Shown piece after piece: positions 11,583 through 22,989 of a stretch of 64,000 nt of DNA. The stretch covers positions 6,625,465 to 6,689,464 of the forward strand of contig JABAKD010000027.1 of the NCBI GenBank assembly GCA_012845835.1. The letters are read 5' to 3'. The stretch's first letter is position 1, and every line of letters starts with the position of its first letter. Both the position numbers and the translations under genes were made by a program. Under the pieces are notes generated by a model that was not told the origin of the DNA, searched no databases, and saw only the letters and a program-made list of their open reading frames with translations. Source of the DNA: Undaria pinnatifida (Eukaryota; Sar; Phaeophyceae; Laminariales; Alariaceae).

Positions 11583-11841
11583 GGAGGACCCGTGGCAAGT
11601 GTGGCTTGAACAAGTAGTAATAGTAACGCTACAAGTGAATGCGTAGTCTATCGGTGTAAGCCATGTGTGTGATGGTAATTCGCAGAGCGGCGGGGAAGAA
11701 AGCAAGATCGCCGCGGCAGTGCCACCTACTCCGGGAGGCTCTTTTTTAATAGTTAGTTGCACACTTCGTATTGCGTACCGAAGGAGACATTTGGTGCCCG
11801 CAGATTTCTTACTGGTTTACTTTTTTTTTCGTGGGTAATTT

Positions 11842-12490
11842 TGTTTGGTTGTTGTTCTCACATTAACTCGCATAATCAAGTCCGTGGTCACAGGACAGGC
11901 TCCAGTCACGCTGGAGTTGAGGAATACCCCAGGGAAAAAATACACAAGCAAACCAAAGGTGGTGCACGCCTATATCACAGCTGACGCAATTCATGCCTCC
12001 GCCAGAAACATATAAAAAGTGAAATCGGGAGTCAGCCTACGATGTGCCAGGTCCGTACTGGTGCATACGTCTCACTACTCGCGCCTGGAAAAACCGACTA
12101 TTATACCGCTTGCCACCCAGGAAAGACTACCACGTATATATTACACGTAGTACCTATCACTACGCATACGCACGTCATATACATAGGCAAGTCAATTGGA
12201 AAAAACGAAGAAGAGAAGAGAAAGGAAAGAAAAGAAAGCGAAGAAGGAAAGGAAAAAAAAAAGAAAAGACAAGAGGAAGCAAGGACAGGAAAGAGAAAAA
12301 ACGTCAGACTAGCAGACCCTGCGTAGGAAATGATTAAAGACGGCATTGGGCCCATAGAGGGTATCAAGTGCATCAATGGCACTGGGGAGAGAACGCAACA
12401 AGGCGAAGAAGTCAGAGCGGCCTTTAAAGTCTTACGCTAAATTGTGACGGCCATTGGAAGGCCCACAGATTTCAAGACGATGATGGCCAG
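11842..12490 (+). repeat. Interspersed repeat R1, copy A
   Basis: One of three copies (also 21,275-21,725 plus strand and about 40,660-41,390 minus strand). Shared order: AACTCGCATAATCAAGTCC, GTCACAGGACAGGCTCCAGT, TATATCACAGCTGACGCAA, GAAATCGGGAGTCAG, TACGATGTGCCAGGTCC, then a purine-rich GAAAGAAAAG tract and, in copies A and C, a tail with CATAGAGGGTAT, GAGAGAACGCAACA and GGAAGGCCCACA. No long frame and no terminal repeats; a SINE or LINE-tail origin is possible but unproved. Confidence 0.8.
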
Positions 12491-13060
12491 ACCCAGACTT
12501 CAGTCTCTTGGCAGGATGCCCCCCCTCTCCTCCCCGGCCACTTAGAGATGCCGACGGTGGATAGCGCTGCCGCGGTCTTTGCGTGTCGCTCTGCAGCTCT
12601 GCGTCTCTCCGTCTCATGAAGAACTAGGCTCCCTCCTGTACCCGTCGAAACCATCTGCCGGCCTTCTGAGCAGCCTTTCGCCACCCTTCGAATTTCATTC
12701 CCAAGACCGACATATCCTCCTTCAGATGCACCCAACCAGTCCTTCTCTTGCCTCCCTGGGTAGCCCTTACCCCCAGCAAGCTCCCCAAACATCACCCTCT
12801 GTGGCAGACGCTCCTCCCCCGTACGTGCTACGAATCCCGCAAACACAACATCTTCCGTTTGCGCACTATTGCCCCTATGCTCTCGGAAGCTGTCTTGGCA
12901 AGCGCGTCGGCGTGCGATAGGGTGTGATCGTCGCGCTTCCGTTTCCGCCATCCGAGGCATCGGAGGAGCATGGAGTGAGTGGTGAACCCGTCGTAGCCTG
13001 TCATGGTCAAGCTTGTTCGGGCTCCACGTCATGCAACCGTAGAGTGGAATCCCCTAGTCG
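12455..13060 (-). pseudogene. LINE reverse transcriptase C-terminal relic
   Basis: Minus-strand pieces read GIPLYGCMTWSPNKLDHDRL, then in a second frame LLRCLGWRKRKRDDHTLSHA, then FAGFVARTGEERLPQRVMFG. This is the usual post-catalytic end of non-LTR reverse transcriptases (the LLYGCETW-like block, thumb and connection). At least two frame changes are needed and the polymerase core is missing. It abuts the end of R1 copy A, so R1 may derive from a related LINE tail. Confidence 0.7.
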
Positions 13061-13364
13061 AAAAAGATGTTTGGTTCCCGCAGTTTCCCTTTCCAAAACA
13101 TGATGTTTTGTTTACTTTGGGGCTTTTGGCCCGCCGAGTGACTGCTCGGTCTTATCGAGTATAGATAGCCAAGGTCACATATCATGTGGCGTTCCGTGAG
13201 TTTCTTCGTGTTTCTGTACCTGTTTATGAGTGCATGTAGTTGAAGTGTACGCTGCAGATCGTCGTGGAATCCAGGTACCACACGGCAAATGTGCAAACAA
13301 AGGAAAAGACACTAAGTATTGAGAGTTGATCACTGCGCCGCAGCCCTCCATGTCGGCTTATTAA

Positions 13365-13446
13365 CCCCTTTAGAGCCCCCGAACCCCTCCCTATACTAAA
13401 TCCAAGTAATTTTGTTCCCAAAAACGGGTTTCCAGTTGTAAAGGGG
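13365..13446. mobile_element. piggyBac-like MITE, 82 bp
   Basis: An 82-bp segment starting CCCCTTTA and ending TAAAGGGG, flanked on each side by TTAA (13361-13364 and 13447-13450). TTAA duplication and ends starting CCC fit the piggyBac superfamily. The inner sequence (CCAAGTAATTTTGT, GGGTTTCCAGTTGTA) recurs at 131-205, so this is a family and not a chance palindrome. No coding capacity. Confidence 0.7.
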
Positions 13447-13770
13447 TTAACCATACCGGGCAGTAGAGCGGGTAAAGTTGGAATCTACGGCGTTAAGGGT
13501 AGCACCGTTGATCGCGAATACATCGGCTCTGGAAGCGTCTTGCAGTTTGCGACGTGACCTCGTTACTCTCGAAAGCGTAACCTTCGACGGCCAGGAGATC
13601 GGTGCTGCCGGCGCAAGTGGCACGATCTCTCTGATTGGTGCGAGGTTTGAGCTTAAACTGGAACCGGAAATTACCTCCTTTTCATCTGAATCTGTGTAGA
13701 TCTCGGCACGCCCGGCAACAATCCGCGGCAAAGCCAAAGCAAGCGTAAAATCGAACAGCAAGCAGGTCAT
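13447..13770 (-). CDS. Short ORF with signal-peptide-like start, hypothetical
   Basis: A 107-residue minus-strand frame starting with ATG. It begins MTCLLFDFTLALALPRIVAG, a plausible cleavable signal peptide followed by polar, Ser/Thr-rich sequence. The frame ends at a TAA lying in the TTAA target of the MITE at 13,365-13,446. It may be the first exon or a remnant of a secreted-protein gene; no family recognised. The opposite strand also has an open frame of 73 codons, so the coding call is weak. Confidence 0.3.
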   Translation of the reverse strand: MTCLLFDFTLALALPRIVAGRAEIYTDSDEKEVISGSSLSSNLAPIREIVPLAPAAPISWPSKVTLSRVTRSRRKLQDASRADVFAINGATLNAVDSNFTRSTARYG

Positions 13771-15199
13771 GAGTTGTTAAAAGACGACGTGTGCGTGCAA
13801 AAAGGAGGGCAGGGGGGAGCACTGGTGCTTTACGTGATGCGGCTAAATGTCCACTTCAAAGTACTCCAATTAATAGTTCAAGAGACATCTATTAACAGTA
13901 ATTTCCGGACAAAGTTGGAAGTGAAACTTGAGTCAGAAATGATCTTTTCGCCACCACCATCGAAAGCGGCTGCTACTACTACTACTACTACTAGTACTAC
14001 TACTACTACCACCGCTAAGTGGAGGTCCGGTTCGTCCTTTCCGAGTTGTTATTGCCGCTCGAATTCAGAGGCCTATTATTACGTGTTTGCACGAATACTG
14101 CATTTCCGTTTTTCTTGAGCAGCACTTGGTTGTAGTTGTACTCGTACTTTAGTCGGCAACATCAGTGTTCACCAAAGTTTTTGAGCATGAACCAAGCTTT
14201 CAGTTTTTCAGCGAGTGGAAAACGCAGCAATGCACTTGAACAAGCCACTACAGCTCCTTAATCCACCTCAAGCACTACCGGACGTTGATTCGGGTAACAA
14301 ACACGAATATCCCGAAGAGCATTATTGCGTCACACCCTAGTTGATTGCAATTTCCTGCACTACTCTTGTGTAAATACCTGTCTAAGGAGACACTGTAAGT
14401 ATGTAATCATGTTTTGGGATTTAGGGTACGTAATATATACCTGGTATTAATTTATTCAGTAGAGCCCGGCGACCGCGGCCAACTCAACACGGCGTGCAAC
14501 AAAATATGGTCCACCAGTTAGGATACGCTAGTCCGCACCTGCAGACCCCGGGTTTGTGGGATTCGGCCCATTAATGGTACAGCTCTCGCAATCAGCGACG
14601 TAAGCCGCCGACAGACAGCACACGACAGCCAGACTGACAGACAGATGAGATAATGATGGAACTCCGCACGCACACCCCCATGGAAAGGCTGTGTGGCTTT
14701 GCCAAAGAAAACAAGACACCTCATCGCATGGGGGAACAGCCGCACCTGACCAGGCCACCCAAACTACTTTGAGAAGTACGACGACCGTGGGTTGTTGTAG
14801 CTCAGCGACTGCGGCGGACTACAGGGACATGGTTCGAGATGTGAAGAAAAAAAACAGCACAGGCACGTTTGCTGCTTCTGTTGTCGCCGGATTGGTCGAC
14901 ATCGGCTACGTACCGCGCTCACTCGAAGCTGATTCGCATACCGCAGCGCACTCACAACCAACCAATGGGACAGACGAACAGGCAGACGGACGCCTTAATA
15001 CAATCCTGGGAACATGAACGCACTCCGCGAGGAAGAAGAGTATAGTTTTGGCACACAAGGCAATCAACGACCTAATTACACCACCTAGGAAAGAAATGCG
15101 CGCATCTACACACCTACTACTACTGATGCCTGTTGTCGGCCAGGGTCATCTCTCCATCATCGTTCGCCCCCCCTACCCTTTTCCCCGGCCGCCGGTCGC
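13771..15199. other. Intergenic with ACT microsatellite
   Basis: No convincing gene. About 13,973-14,013 is an (ACT)n microsatellite. GACAGACAG-type words recur near 14,600-14,650 and 14,970-14,990. Confidence 0.4.
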
Positions 15200-15799
15200 T
15201 TATTCCGCTATCGACATAACATTATCCTCAACTTTTTGCGCTCCTGACGCCCCCAGCCCTTCATTAGCATCGACGTCGCCCTCGTGGCACCACCCACGGC
15301 GGACAACAGCCACACCAGGGTTGACCTTGATCATTGCACCATCCCCACTCGAACCTTGAAAGGCCTTGCACAGCTGGAGCTTAAGGGGAGCCGCTATTCC
15401 CCCGGCTCCATCCTGGAAGCTTTTCACCAGAGCGTCGCGTTTCCAGGATCGCTGAAGATTGCTGCAAAGCTCGTATGCTGTGTCGGCTGTCGTCTCGTCC
15501 CACAGCGCGTAGAACGCCGGACAGGTCGGCGACACTTCAATGTAAAGTGCGGCTTTTGTGGATCGCAGGCCCTCCTGGGTGGGGACACACATGGGTTTCA
15601 GCAGGTGGTAGTCCGCGACGAGCACGAGCCGCACGAACTGAAGGTTGACTTCGTCCATTTTGGGGTCCAGCCAATCGAGCGCATCCTGGCGTGTGTCGAA
15701 GATGACGGGTTTGCCCCAAATGGGAATATCGCAGGGCCTAGAGTCATAATCTTGGCCGTCTGAGGCGTGCAAACATACCACGTTTTCGGAGTCGCTCAT
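15200..15799 (-). CDS. Hypothetical protein, last exon or single exon
   Basis: A minus-strand frame from ATG at 15,799 to TAA at 15,200 encodes about 199 residues with balanced composition and no repeats (MSDSENVVCLHASDGQDYDS near the start, ending NVMSIAE). The ATG directly follows TGTCCCAG, so it could be an internal or terminal exon instead of the true start. The middle contains VRLVLVADY and CDIPIWGKP, which resemble VRSLLVAEY and ADIPMDTTP in the last exon of the neighbouring gene (16,013-18,250), suggesting a shared domain or a local duplication. No known family recognised. It lies downstream on the same strand as that gene. Confidence 0.5.
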   Translation of the reverse strand: MSDSENVVCLHASDGQDYDSRPCDIPIWGKPVIFDTRQDALDWLDPKMDEVNLQFVRLVLVADYHLLKPMCVPTQEGLRSTKAALYIEVSPTCPAFYALWDETTADTAYELCSNLQRSWKRDALVKSFQDGAGGIAAPLKLQLCKAFQGSSGDGAMIKVNPGVAVVRRGWCHEGDVDANEGLGASGAQKVEDNVMSIAE

Positions 15800-16012
15800 C
15801 TGGGACAACTTTACGGGCAAATCACCAACCAGCACAACCAGCGGAGGAAGGTTTGGAGAGCGGTTGGCGTCGAACAATATTCAGTTCAATTTCCATACGG
15901 ATGCACACACACCGCGTTTTCAATGCCGGCGTCTGCAACAGCCGGCAAAAAATAACAGGTTAAGGGAGCATTCAACACTATTATGAGCGCTCTCTCTACA
16001 CTGTATACATTG

Positions 16013-18250
16013 CTACGCCGCGTTCGACACCGCCAGTACTGGCTTGTTTTGCAACACAAGCATTACTACGGGATAGTCTGCCGAAACACCGGCTTCGACC
16101 AGGGCGGAAGTGTTCTCACGGCCGTACACAGAAAACGGCACACACAGAAAAGCCCCAGTTTCATATTCGGCCACAAGAAGGGAACGCACCTCAATAGTCC
16201 ACCCGAAGTCAGCAGCAACCTCTTTTGCTTTTTCGAGAAGTTGTTGGGGGAACGGATTCGTGCTGACTTCGCGGATCATTCGTGCTGGCGTCGTGTCCAT
16301 CGGAATGTCCGCAGGTAGAGAGTCGGGGCCGATGTACTTGAAATTGCTGGTCCACAAGTTTCGCTGCGAACGTGAAGAAGACGAACGACATCGTGTGCGT
16401 GCCTACCTGAGTATGTGCGCGCCCGGCTCTGGAGTCATGCCACGTCTACTGGAGGCGATGCAAGGATCGATTGATGGATGGGCTGACACTGCTTAAAAAA
16501 CGACATGCAAGAAGGATGAAAGTGCGAGTCTTACTGCTACTACTTTTACCACTGTATCTACGTACGAAAGTACATACAGTAGTTCGTCACAAGACTGCTC
16601 GGAACGGTAGAATGTGTTCGTCATGCTGATTTAGCACAAAAAAGAACTCAAACCTCCCCCTCCCCCGACCCCTCCAGGCGTGCTCGGGCGGGAGACAAGC
16701 TTCCAGGTACTGAAAGTCCCGCAACACGTCTGAGGGATGGTTGAGACTCGCTGAAAAACCACCTCGCAAAAACCAATGCAAATACCGGGTTGCGAAAGTG
16801 AAAAAAAAAAATCGTCCACTGTATATATAAAAAAAGGCGCAGCCGGACTCACCCCGAATTTGCCCTCCCGCCAGACCCCTTCCCACGCACTCCCTACCCG
16901 GCGCGCCACGTCCTCATGTGCGTCGTCATCACTTGCAACGAACAGCTCCACCTTCCTCCCTAGGTCCAGCGCGCATTCGACCACACCGTCCGATTCCGCG
17001 CTAAGCGTCACGACAGAATCCCCCTGGTTGGTGAACCTAAGAATTGCGAGGCGAATAATGACGGAACTCGGGTGATTTAAAAAGAAAGAGCTTCACACGA
17101 ATGTTGGTTCTTATAAGGATTTCGAAGCATACTCCGTCGACGAAACAACATCAACGTCCGACAGAGTTCCAACTGTAAGCGTCAAGCGACAAATGATATA
17201 CCTGGCACGTGGTATATGCGTGCATGCACACATCAATGGGTATGTTCGAACATAGCTGAAAGGACACGCTCCTTGCTTTATGCACATCATAACCACACAA
17301 CCACCACACGCTCCACTCAAACCCCGACCCACCCCTCCTCTTCCCGCGTGCCATCCTACGAAGTATCATCGTATGAACCACCCCGACTCACCGCTGGATT
17401 CCGAAGCGGGCGACGTTGTCGTGGAAGGCTCGCTGTTTCCCCTTGTAGGGCACGTCATACATCAACGCCTGCGTAGGACGGGGGGTTGAAACAGACGGAC
17501 GGCCATCCTTTGTTATCGTTGCAAAGTTCCTGCCGGGGAAGTTCTGGGGCGTCACGTTCTCGTGGCATGTGAAAGCCAAATTACCTTCCTTGGTCACGTC
17601 GTGGTGTGCGATGAGGTAGAGGTCGATGGTACCGCTGACGTGCTTCTTCTTGCTTGCAGCGGTGAGCCCCCCTCCCCTCGAACCGTACTCGACAACCAAC
17701 CCGTGGTCCTCGACAACAAGACCCAGCCCGGTTTGCTGGAGATTTTCTGCCATTAAATACGCCCCCAAGGAACGGAACGCAGCACGCCGAGACAAGGCAA
17801 CAGCGGTGGTTTAGCGTCATTATCGGGTCGCCAGGAATACCAGGGCACGTACATACCGAAGATGTATTGAAACTACTACACGCAGGACTCGCGCTGCCAC
17901 TCTGTTCGACGAGCACAACACCGATCCACACCGATATTGAAAACAAAACGCACCATTATCGACAAATAGTTGCAAGCTCACCGGCTATGCGGCTTGCGTG
18001 CTTGTGATATGGGACGGGCAAGGCCACGATCACGGTGCCCTTGGGGTGCAGCATCTCCTTGCCGATGTGGTAGAAGAGCCTCTTGAGGAAGTCCGAGGGG
18101 GCAGGGGCTTCGTGCAGAAGATGCGCGTGGTTGGGGTGGTTGAGGGAGACGAATACCAACATTGCAGGCTGTTTGAGCTTGATTTCGGCGAGTCGACCCG
18201 GGAAGCTTGCACCCAGTGGCATGATCGGGTGCAGGCAGGTGTTCTCCTTC
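16013..18250 (-). CDS. Multi-exon gene with degenerate methyltransferase-like fold
   Basis: Four minus-strand exons agree in phase: 18250-17982 (after TTGGACAG; donor GTGAGC), 17746-17392 (after AATGGCAG; donor GTGAGT), 17036-16853 (after TTCTTAG; donor GTGAGT) and 16363-16013, ending in TAG. They encode about 330 residues; the start lies upstream. The order resembles a permuted N4/N6-type DNA methyltransferase: a block with FLKRLFYHIGKEMLHPKGTV, IVALPVPYHKHASRIAE as late beta strands, then GDSVVTLSAESDGVVECA, LDLGRKVELFVASDDDAHED and VARRV where family members have a D..L-G-SGT loop followed by GR..I..E. Neither a DPPY motif nor an intact FxGxG loop is present, so catalysis is doubtful. The fold assignment is inference; the exon model is firm. 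Confidence 0.6.
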
Positions 18251-18598
18251 CTGTCCAAGCCATTAGAGGTATGGGGCGCACATGTGTAGAATACTACTAA
18301 TACCATCCCTACGCAATTGACTCGTTGCTGTTATCAGCCAAAGCACGGCGGTGTTGGGACCAAAGTCTGAATCCTTACTGCATCGACAACAAATGGTATT
18401 GTCATGAGCCACACCATATATTTTACGCCAAGGCAGCGTTTCAAATGCTGCGCCATATATCAGCCACAACGTCCAGAAAGAGAAAGTGCCTACAATTGCA
18501 TACAGACTGCCTCTCCCTATGTGTTTGAAGAACCTGCGCATGATATAAACACGGCGTAAGCAGCATACTGCTGCCGACTCCCTTTCTGTTGGTATTGT

Positions 18599-21019
18599 TC
18601 ACCTTCGCATAACCTTGAGGACGCTGTCCGACCCAGTAGACGACGGGAGCCGCGGCAGTGCTAAGGGAGACACCGACATACCGTCAGTTTTCTTCCTCTT
18701 ACCCTTATTTTCATCCCTTTTCCCCGACGGGCTGGAGGGTCCACCTTCGTTGTCGTCACCCTGAACTCCTCGTCGTTTTTGGGCTCCTTCGTCCTTTGTC
18801 TTCTCGCAGTTGACGCACCGACGATCCTTAGCACGCTCGTCGTCACCGACCGTAGTGGCCCCTGCGCAATCGCCGATGTGGATTGCTTTGGAGAGACCGC
18901 AGGTGTACCTGCCCGTCCATATTTATGCGGGTTAATCAAATGACGCTGGACGAAGTGCTGGTCGGTGCTCAGGTCTTCTTGCTGAGTGTGCCGAAATCGA
19001 TGGAAGCGGTGATGTATAGGTGTCTTAGAAAAGGAGGTTGGGTAACGTGCTTGGACGGGGTTCGGCACAAAATCAATGACAATGGATGAAAGAAGACGGG
19101 CCTCCGAAAGAGGCCAGCATTTTGTTGGCACAACGCGATGGTTTGACGATCTCGACCGCCATAACAATTCGACATCAATTTAGCGTTACCTCGAAGTCGG
19201 GGGCGGGTTGCTCAAAGCACACCGAGCGGGGGCACTTGCTGCACTTGCGGCATTGTCGTCGTCGTCACCATTATCTTTCTCGTCGCCTGTGTCCTTGCCG
19301 CCCTTCTCCGCGATCGTTTCGCCAATATGTATTGGGGGGGCCATTTGAAGCTTGAGGGCGTCTACGATGTTCGTGGATTCCTCGTACCTCTTCTCGTACT
19401 CCTCCAGAAATGGCCGCAGGTTTGCATCCTCAGCAAGTGTCTGCCATGCGCAGGGCGCCCCCCCCAAAAGCATACCCAAACAAAGGCGTGGATCACCCGT
19501 TACAAAAATGTAACCTGTCTGGAAACAACAAAAGCTTAAAAGTTGTAGTTGTTTTGAACATACCGTGTACCCGTTGAAAACAATCAAAACGTTTCTTTCG
19601 AAACAAAACACAATCAGGTGTACAACTGAGTTCGAAGGGCCAAATCACTGACGAGTACGAACTCACCGTACGGATCTGCCCAAGCGGTTCAGCCAGGACG
19701 AGGTCGGCTATCTCCGGGTCGAGTGTCGGTGCGTGAGGCGGAAGCCCGCTCTCCAGCGTTTTGACCCGAGCGGCGATCTGCGCCATGTGAGGTCTGATGT
19801 ATGTGGCGTAGTGACCCACCTCCTCAAACCCGAATTTGTTCACCTTGCTGTTGGATCGGCAAGATATTGGTTAAAGTCGTTGTGGTGTCAGTTGCGCGTT
19901 TCACCGAGGTGACGCGACATTGACCCGGAAGAAACGGTGAAACACGCGCGGGGGGGGGGGGGGGGGGGGGGGGAGCAAACGCATGGAAGGACGACTACTT
20001 ATCGGCGGTGCTCGTCACTGACTGCTCTCGGACTGCTACATGCTGCCTTAATGCCTATTCTCAGTGAAGCAAGCCATAACGTAAGTAGAGCAAATGATTG
20101 TTCAGCAGGGATGCAAGTCTATTTCTTTGATGCGGTCAAAAAAAATAAGGAAGTCCATTTCTTTTGATGCAATCAGCCGTAACCACCAGTCTTGACGGCA
20201 TGGGACTTTATGAAACAACCCAACCCGTCAAGCGCAAGATCAGCGTCGAGGAATCATCATGACGCACAGGAACAACATCGTGGAATAAACACATACCGTA
20301 TCAGTTTGTCCGACCATTGTTCCCTAGGCACGATGAGTTCGATGCCCTCCAGCCAAGTCGCTACCTTCTTTGCCTGCTTGAAAACCGCCGGCAGATCGAT
20401 CTTCGCCCCGCTTTTCGGATACCTGCCAAAATATAAAAAAATAGCACGACGAGCAGAGATCGTACGTGTAGTAAGCATCACACGATGTAGGGCGATCGTT
20501 ACTCGTCAGCATCGCAAATACCCCGGCAGAACATAAACAAACGGATGCGCAGGGAGGGAGGGTCTGTGGTGGTGTGATACCACTGCGGCTACTTCGATAC
20601 CTTGACTCTTGTCAAAGTAGAAGCCCAGTTAGCCTATAATTTCAACATGGTGCGTCTTGAACACGTCAGCCTAAAAAGTGAGCAAAGAAGCAGGCGGGCG
20701 AGAGCAACCTTAATAGAGGGTTACTGTGCGCCAACGATGTATCTGCACAACAATACTATGCTCTTCATTCGGGCGCAAATGTGTTGTACGCCCAGATTTG
20801 TTACCTGGCGTACATCTCTAACACCAGCGCTTGCTGACGAGGCTGCCCATTCAGCTGCCGGAATTCTGAACCATGCAGGAAGTTCTTCGTAATGCGCTCA
20901 AAACCGGGCACGCCGTCCTCCGTCATCGTTTTGAGGGTCTGCATAGCCTCATGGCTGAACGACTTGACGATTTCAAGCCAGCGCAACGAAGAGTCGCTTG
21001 GCGCTGCCCGTCCTCCTAC
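18599..21019 (-). CDS. Five-exon hypothetical gene with Cys/Lys-rich C-terminus
   Basis: Exons 21019-20805, 20422-20297, 19847-19667, 19518-19190 and 18908-18599 join with matching phases at every junction (donors GTAACA, GTATGT, GTGAGT, GTAACG; all acceptors AG after pyrimidines) and end in TGA. They give at least 386 residues. The first part is helical and acidic/basic mixed (WLEIVKSFSHEAMQTLKTM, FKQAKKVATWLEGIELIV). The middle holds FGFEEVGHYATYIRPHMAQI and GYIFVTGDPRLCLGM. An acidic linker (about 19,250-19,210) leads to a Cys-poor, Lys-rich tail with CVNCEKTKDEG. No family recognised. The 5' end was not found; upstream lies non-coding sequence and then the retroelement. A strong GTATGT inside the last exon (about 18,683) is a possible alternative donor. 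Confidence 0.65.
19950..19975. repeat. G homopolymer run
   Basis: About two dozen G residues in an intron of the minus-strand gene; the length is prone to sequencing error. Confidence 0.9.
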
Positions 21020-21084
21020 CTGGAAGGCGCAAGGAGAACGGCCGTACAAAAACGAATGTTATGGATAGATACAGTATAACTGTA

Positions 21085-21270
21085 GTGCAGTACTGTAATA
21101 ATTGTCAGAGTACCCAGTTCCCGTCATCGGTACTCGGTCGATGACTCGCGAGTACTAGTCGTTCTGAATGACCCCGTCGCTGGAGTAGTCGAAGCTGAAT
21201 CAAGGTGAGTACCTGCGAGTACCTCAAGTACCCAAAGCTGAAATGCATGAGTACTCGCGTACACCTGGAG
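21085..21270. repeat. Degenerate GAGTACTCGCG-type array
   Basis: Imperfect repeats of GAGTAC, ACTCG and AGTACC on both strands. No terminal repeats or coding signal. Confidence 0.45.
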
Positions 21271-21274
21271 TTGT

Positions 21275-21725
21275 TGTTGTTGTTCTCACATAAACTCGCA
21301 TAATCAAGTCCGTGGTCACAGGACAGGCTCCAGTCACTCTGGAGCTGAGGAATACCCCAGGGAAAACACACACAACCCAAGGTGGTACACGCATATATCA
21401 CAGCTGACGCAATTCATGCCTCCACCAGAAATATATTAAAGTGAAATCGGGAGTCAGTCTACGATGTGCCAGGTCCAGGCCGGTGCATACGTATTACTAC
21501 TCACGCCTGGAGAAACCAAATATTCCGATTGCCACCCAAGGAAGACTACCACGTACCAGGGTATATATTACACGTAGTATCTATCACTACGCATACGCAC
21601 GACAGGCATAAGTCAATTGGAGAGAAAGAAACAAAGAAAAGAAAAAAAGATAAAGGAAAGGAAAGAAAAGAGAAGAGAAGAAAAAAAAAACGAAACAAGA
21701 CGAAAAAGGCAAGCAAAGGTATCAC
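21275..21725 (+). repeat. Interspersed repeat R1, copy B
   Basis: Matches copy A over the 5' part and the purine tract, and lacks the tail. It carries an extra CCAGGGTA at 21,556-21,563 relative to copies A and C (see findings). Confidence 0.85.
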
Positions 21726-21729
21726 CAGC

Positions 21730-22875
21730 TGACAGGACTGGTACCGTTACTCCGACGACCGCATTATTATACAATGACCGGGCTCTTAGGCAAGCGGAAA
21801 CTCCAACGTACAGGGTATTTGTGATACGAAGTATTTATGACACGCACGGCAGTACAGTACACCGGGATGCTGCAGCAGTATTGCTAGTACTAAACAAAGG
21901 TTGCTGTGGTTATGCGCAAGGCCCCCCTGTGGGGTATGGTTAGCTCGAAGAAATCTCGGGGGTGTCGCGAGTTGAAACGGGGGAACACAGACAGGCGTTC
22001 CTACGAGCTGTACCCAGGTATCAAAATAACAGCAAAAAATTGTGTTAATCAACTGGTATGAACAGACTCCACAACTAAAGAAAAGCAAATATTAATAATG
22101 AATAACTAAATGCGCAAAAGTATCACCAGCCAGTCCCAACATTTTTTTAAGTTTGGTTTATAGGTCAGGGTGCACAAAAAGAGTGGTAACTGTGATCAAT
22201 GCATGTTCTGTAAGGGTCAGTATACTAAGTAAAGTTCCGTAGGACAGATGTACACACCAAGCATATGACACTACACGGGCAGAATATTCTCCTGGTTAAG
22301 ATCTACTAGAATAGCTTCCCGGTGCCATATATAACTCTCCCTCCCCCGCCGCCCCACCTAAAATCAAAATCTGCCAGAAGAGTAACACTACCCGACAGGA
22401 GATATCACCTCTTTACCTTTCGAGCCAGCTCCAATTCATTTATATGGTCTTCAAGTTCGAATTAACCTCTCCCCGGCCCCCTCTTTCCCCCCGCCACCCT
22501 TACCATCGCCTAGACCTAGCACCACGCGTACAGTAAGCTCCTGTACATTGATGCGACCTAAAAATGTTGGATATCCCCCCCCCCCCCCCAGCCTCCCTCC
22601 TATACATGAAATAGCTGGCCTTGGTTGGCGCCGACGCTGTACAACATTATATGCATATGTTGGGGTTGGCGTTGGTTGGCAACGGCGGCGTAAAACATGC
22701 CGATTACTACGTGAGCTAGACAACCAGGGTTCTTTTATTTTTTGGTGGTCATCTTGATGGTTATCGAGTTAGATCACATTGTGCGGGGTGGAGAACCCTA
22801 ACTCCGCACAAGGGGAATAATCGCATCACGTAGCGTGAATATGGTAAGGCACCCACGAGGCAGTTACATAGCAAA
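21730..22875. other. Intergenic, nothing recognised
   Basis: No convincing coding exon. It contains a C-run near 22,575. Frames around 22,450-22,760 are short and low complexity. Confidence 0.4.
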
Positions 22876-22879
22876 ATAC

Positions 22880-22988
22880 TCATTGCTGTCTCTGGCGTGG
22901 CCACACCAGAAAACAAAATAACTCATTGGCGCTGTCATCCATAATCAAGAAAGTAGGCACAAGGTGCCGAAGTTCGTCTTACGAGCGG
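22880..22988 (+). repeat. Interspersed repeat R3, left half of split copy
   Basis: Matches 8768-8882 (GTGGCCACACCAGAAAACAAA, CTGTCATCCAT, ACAAGGTGCCG) and stops at about 22,988, where the retroelement begins. The remainder resumes at about 32,211. Confidence 0.85.
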
Positions 22989-22989
22989 G

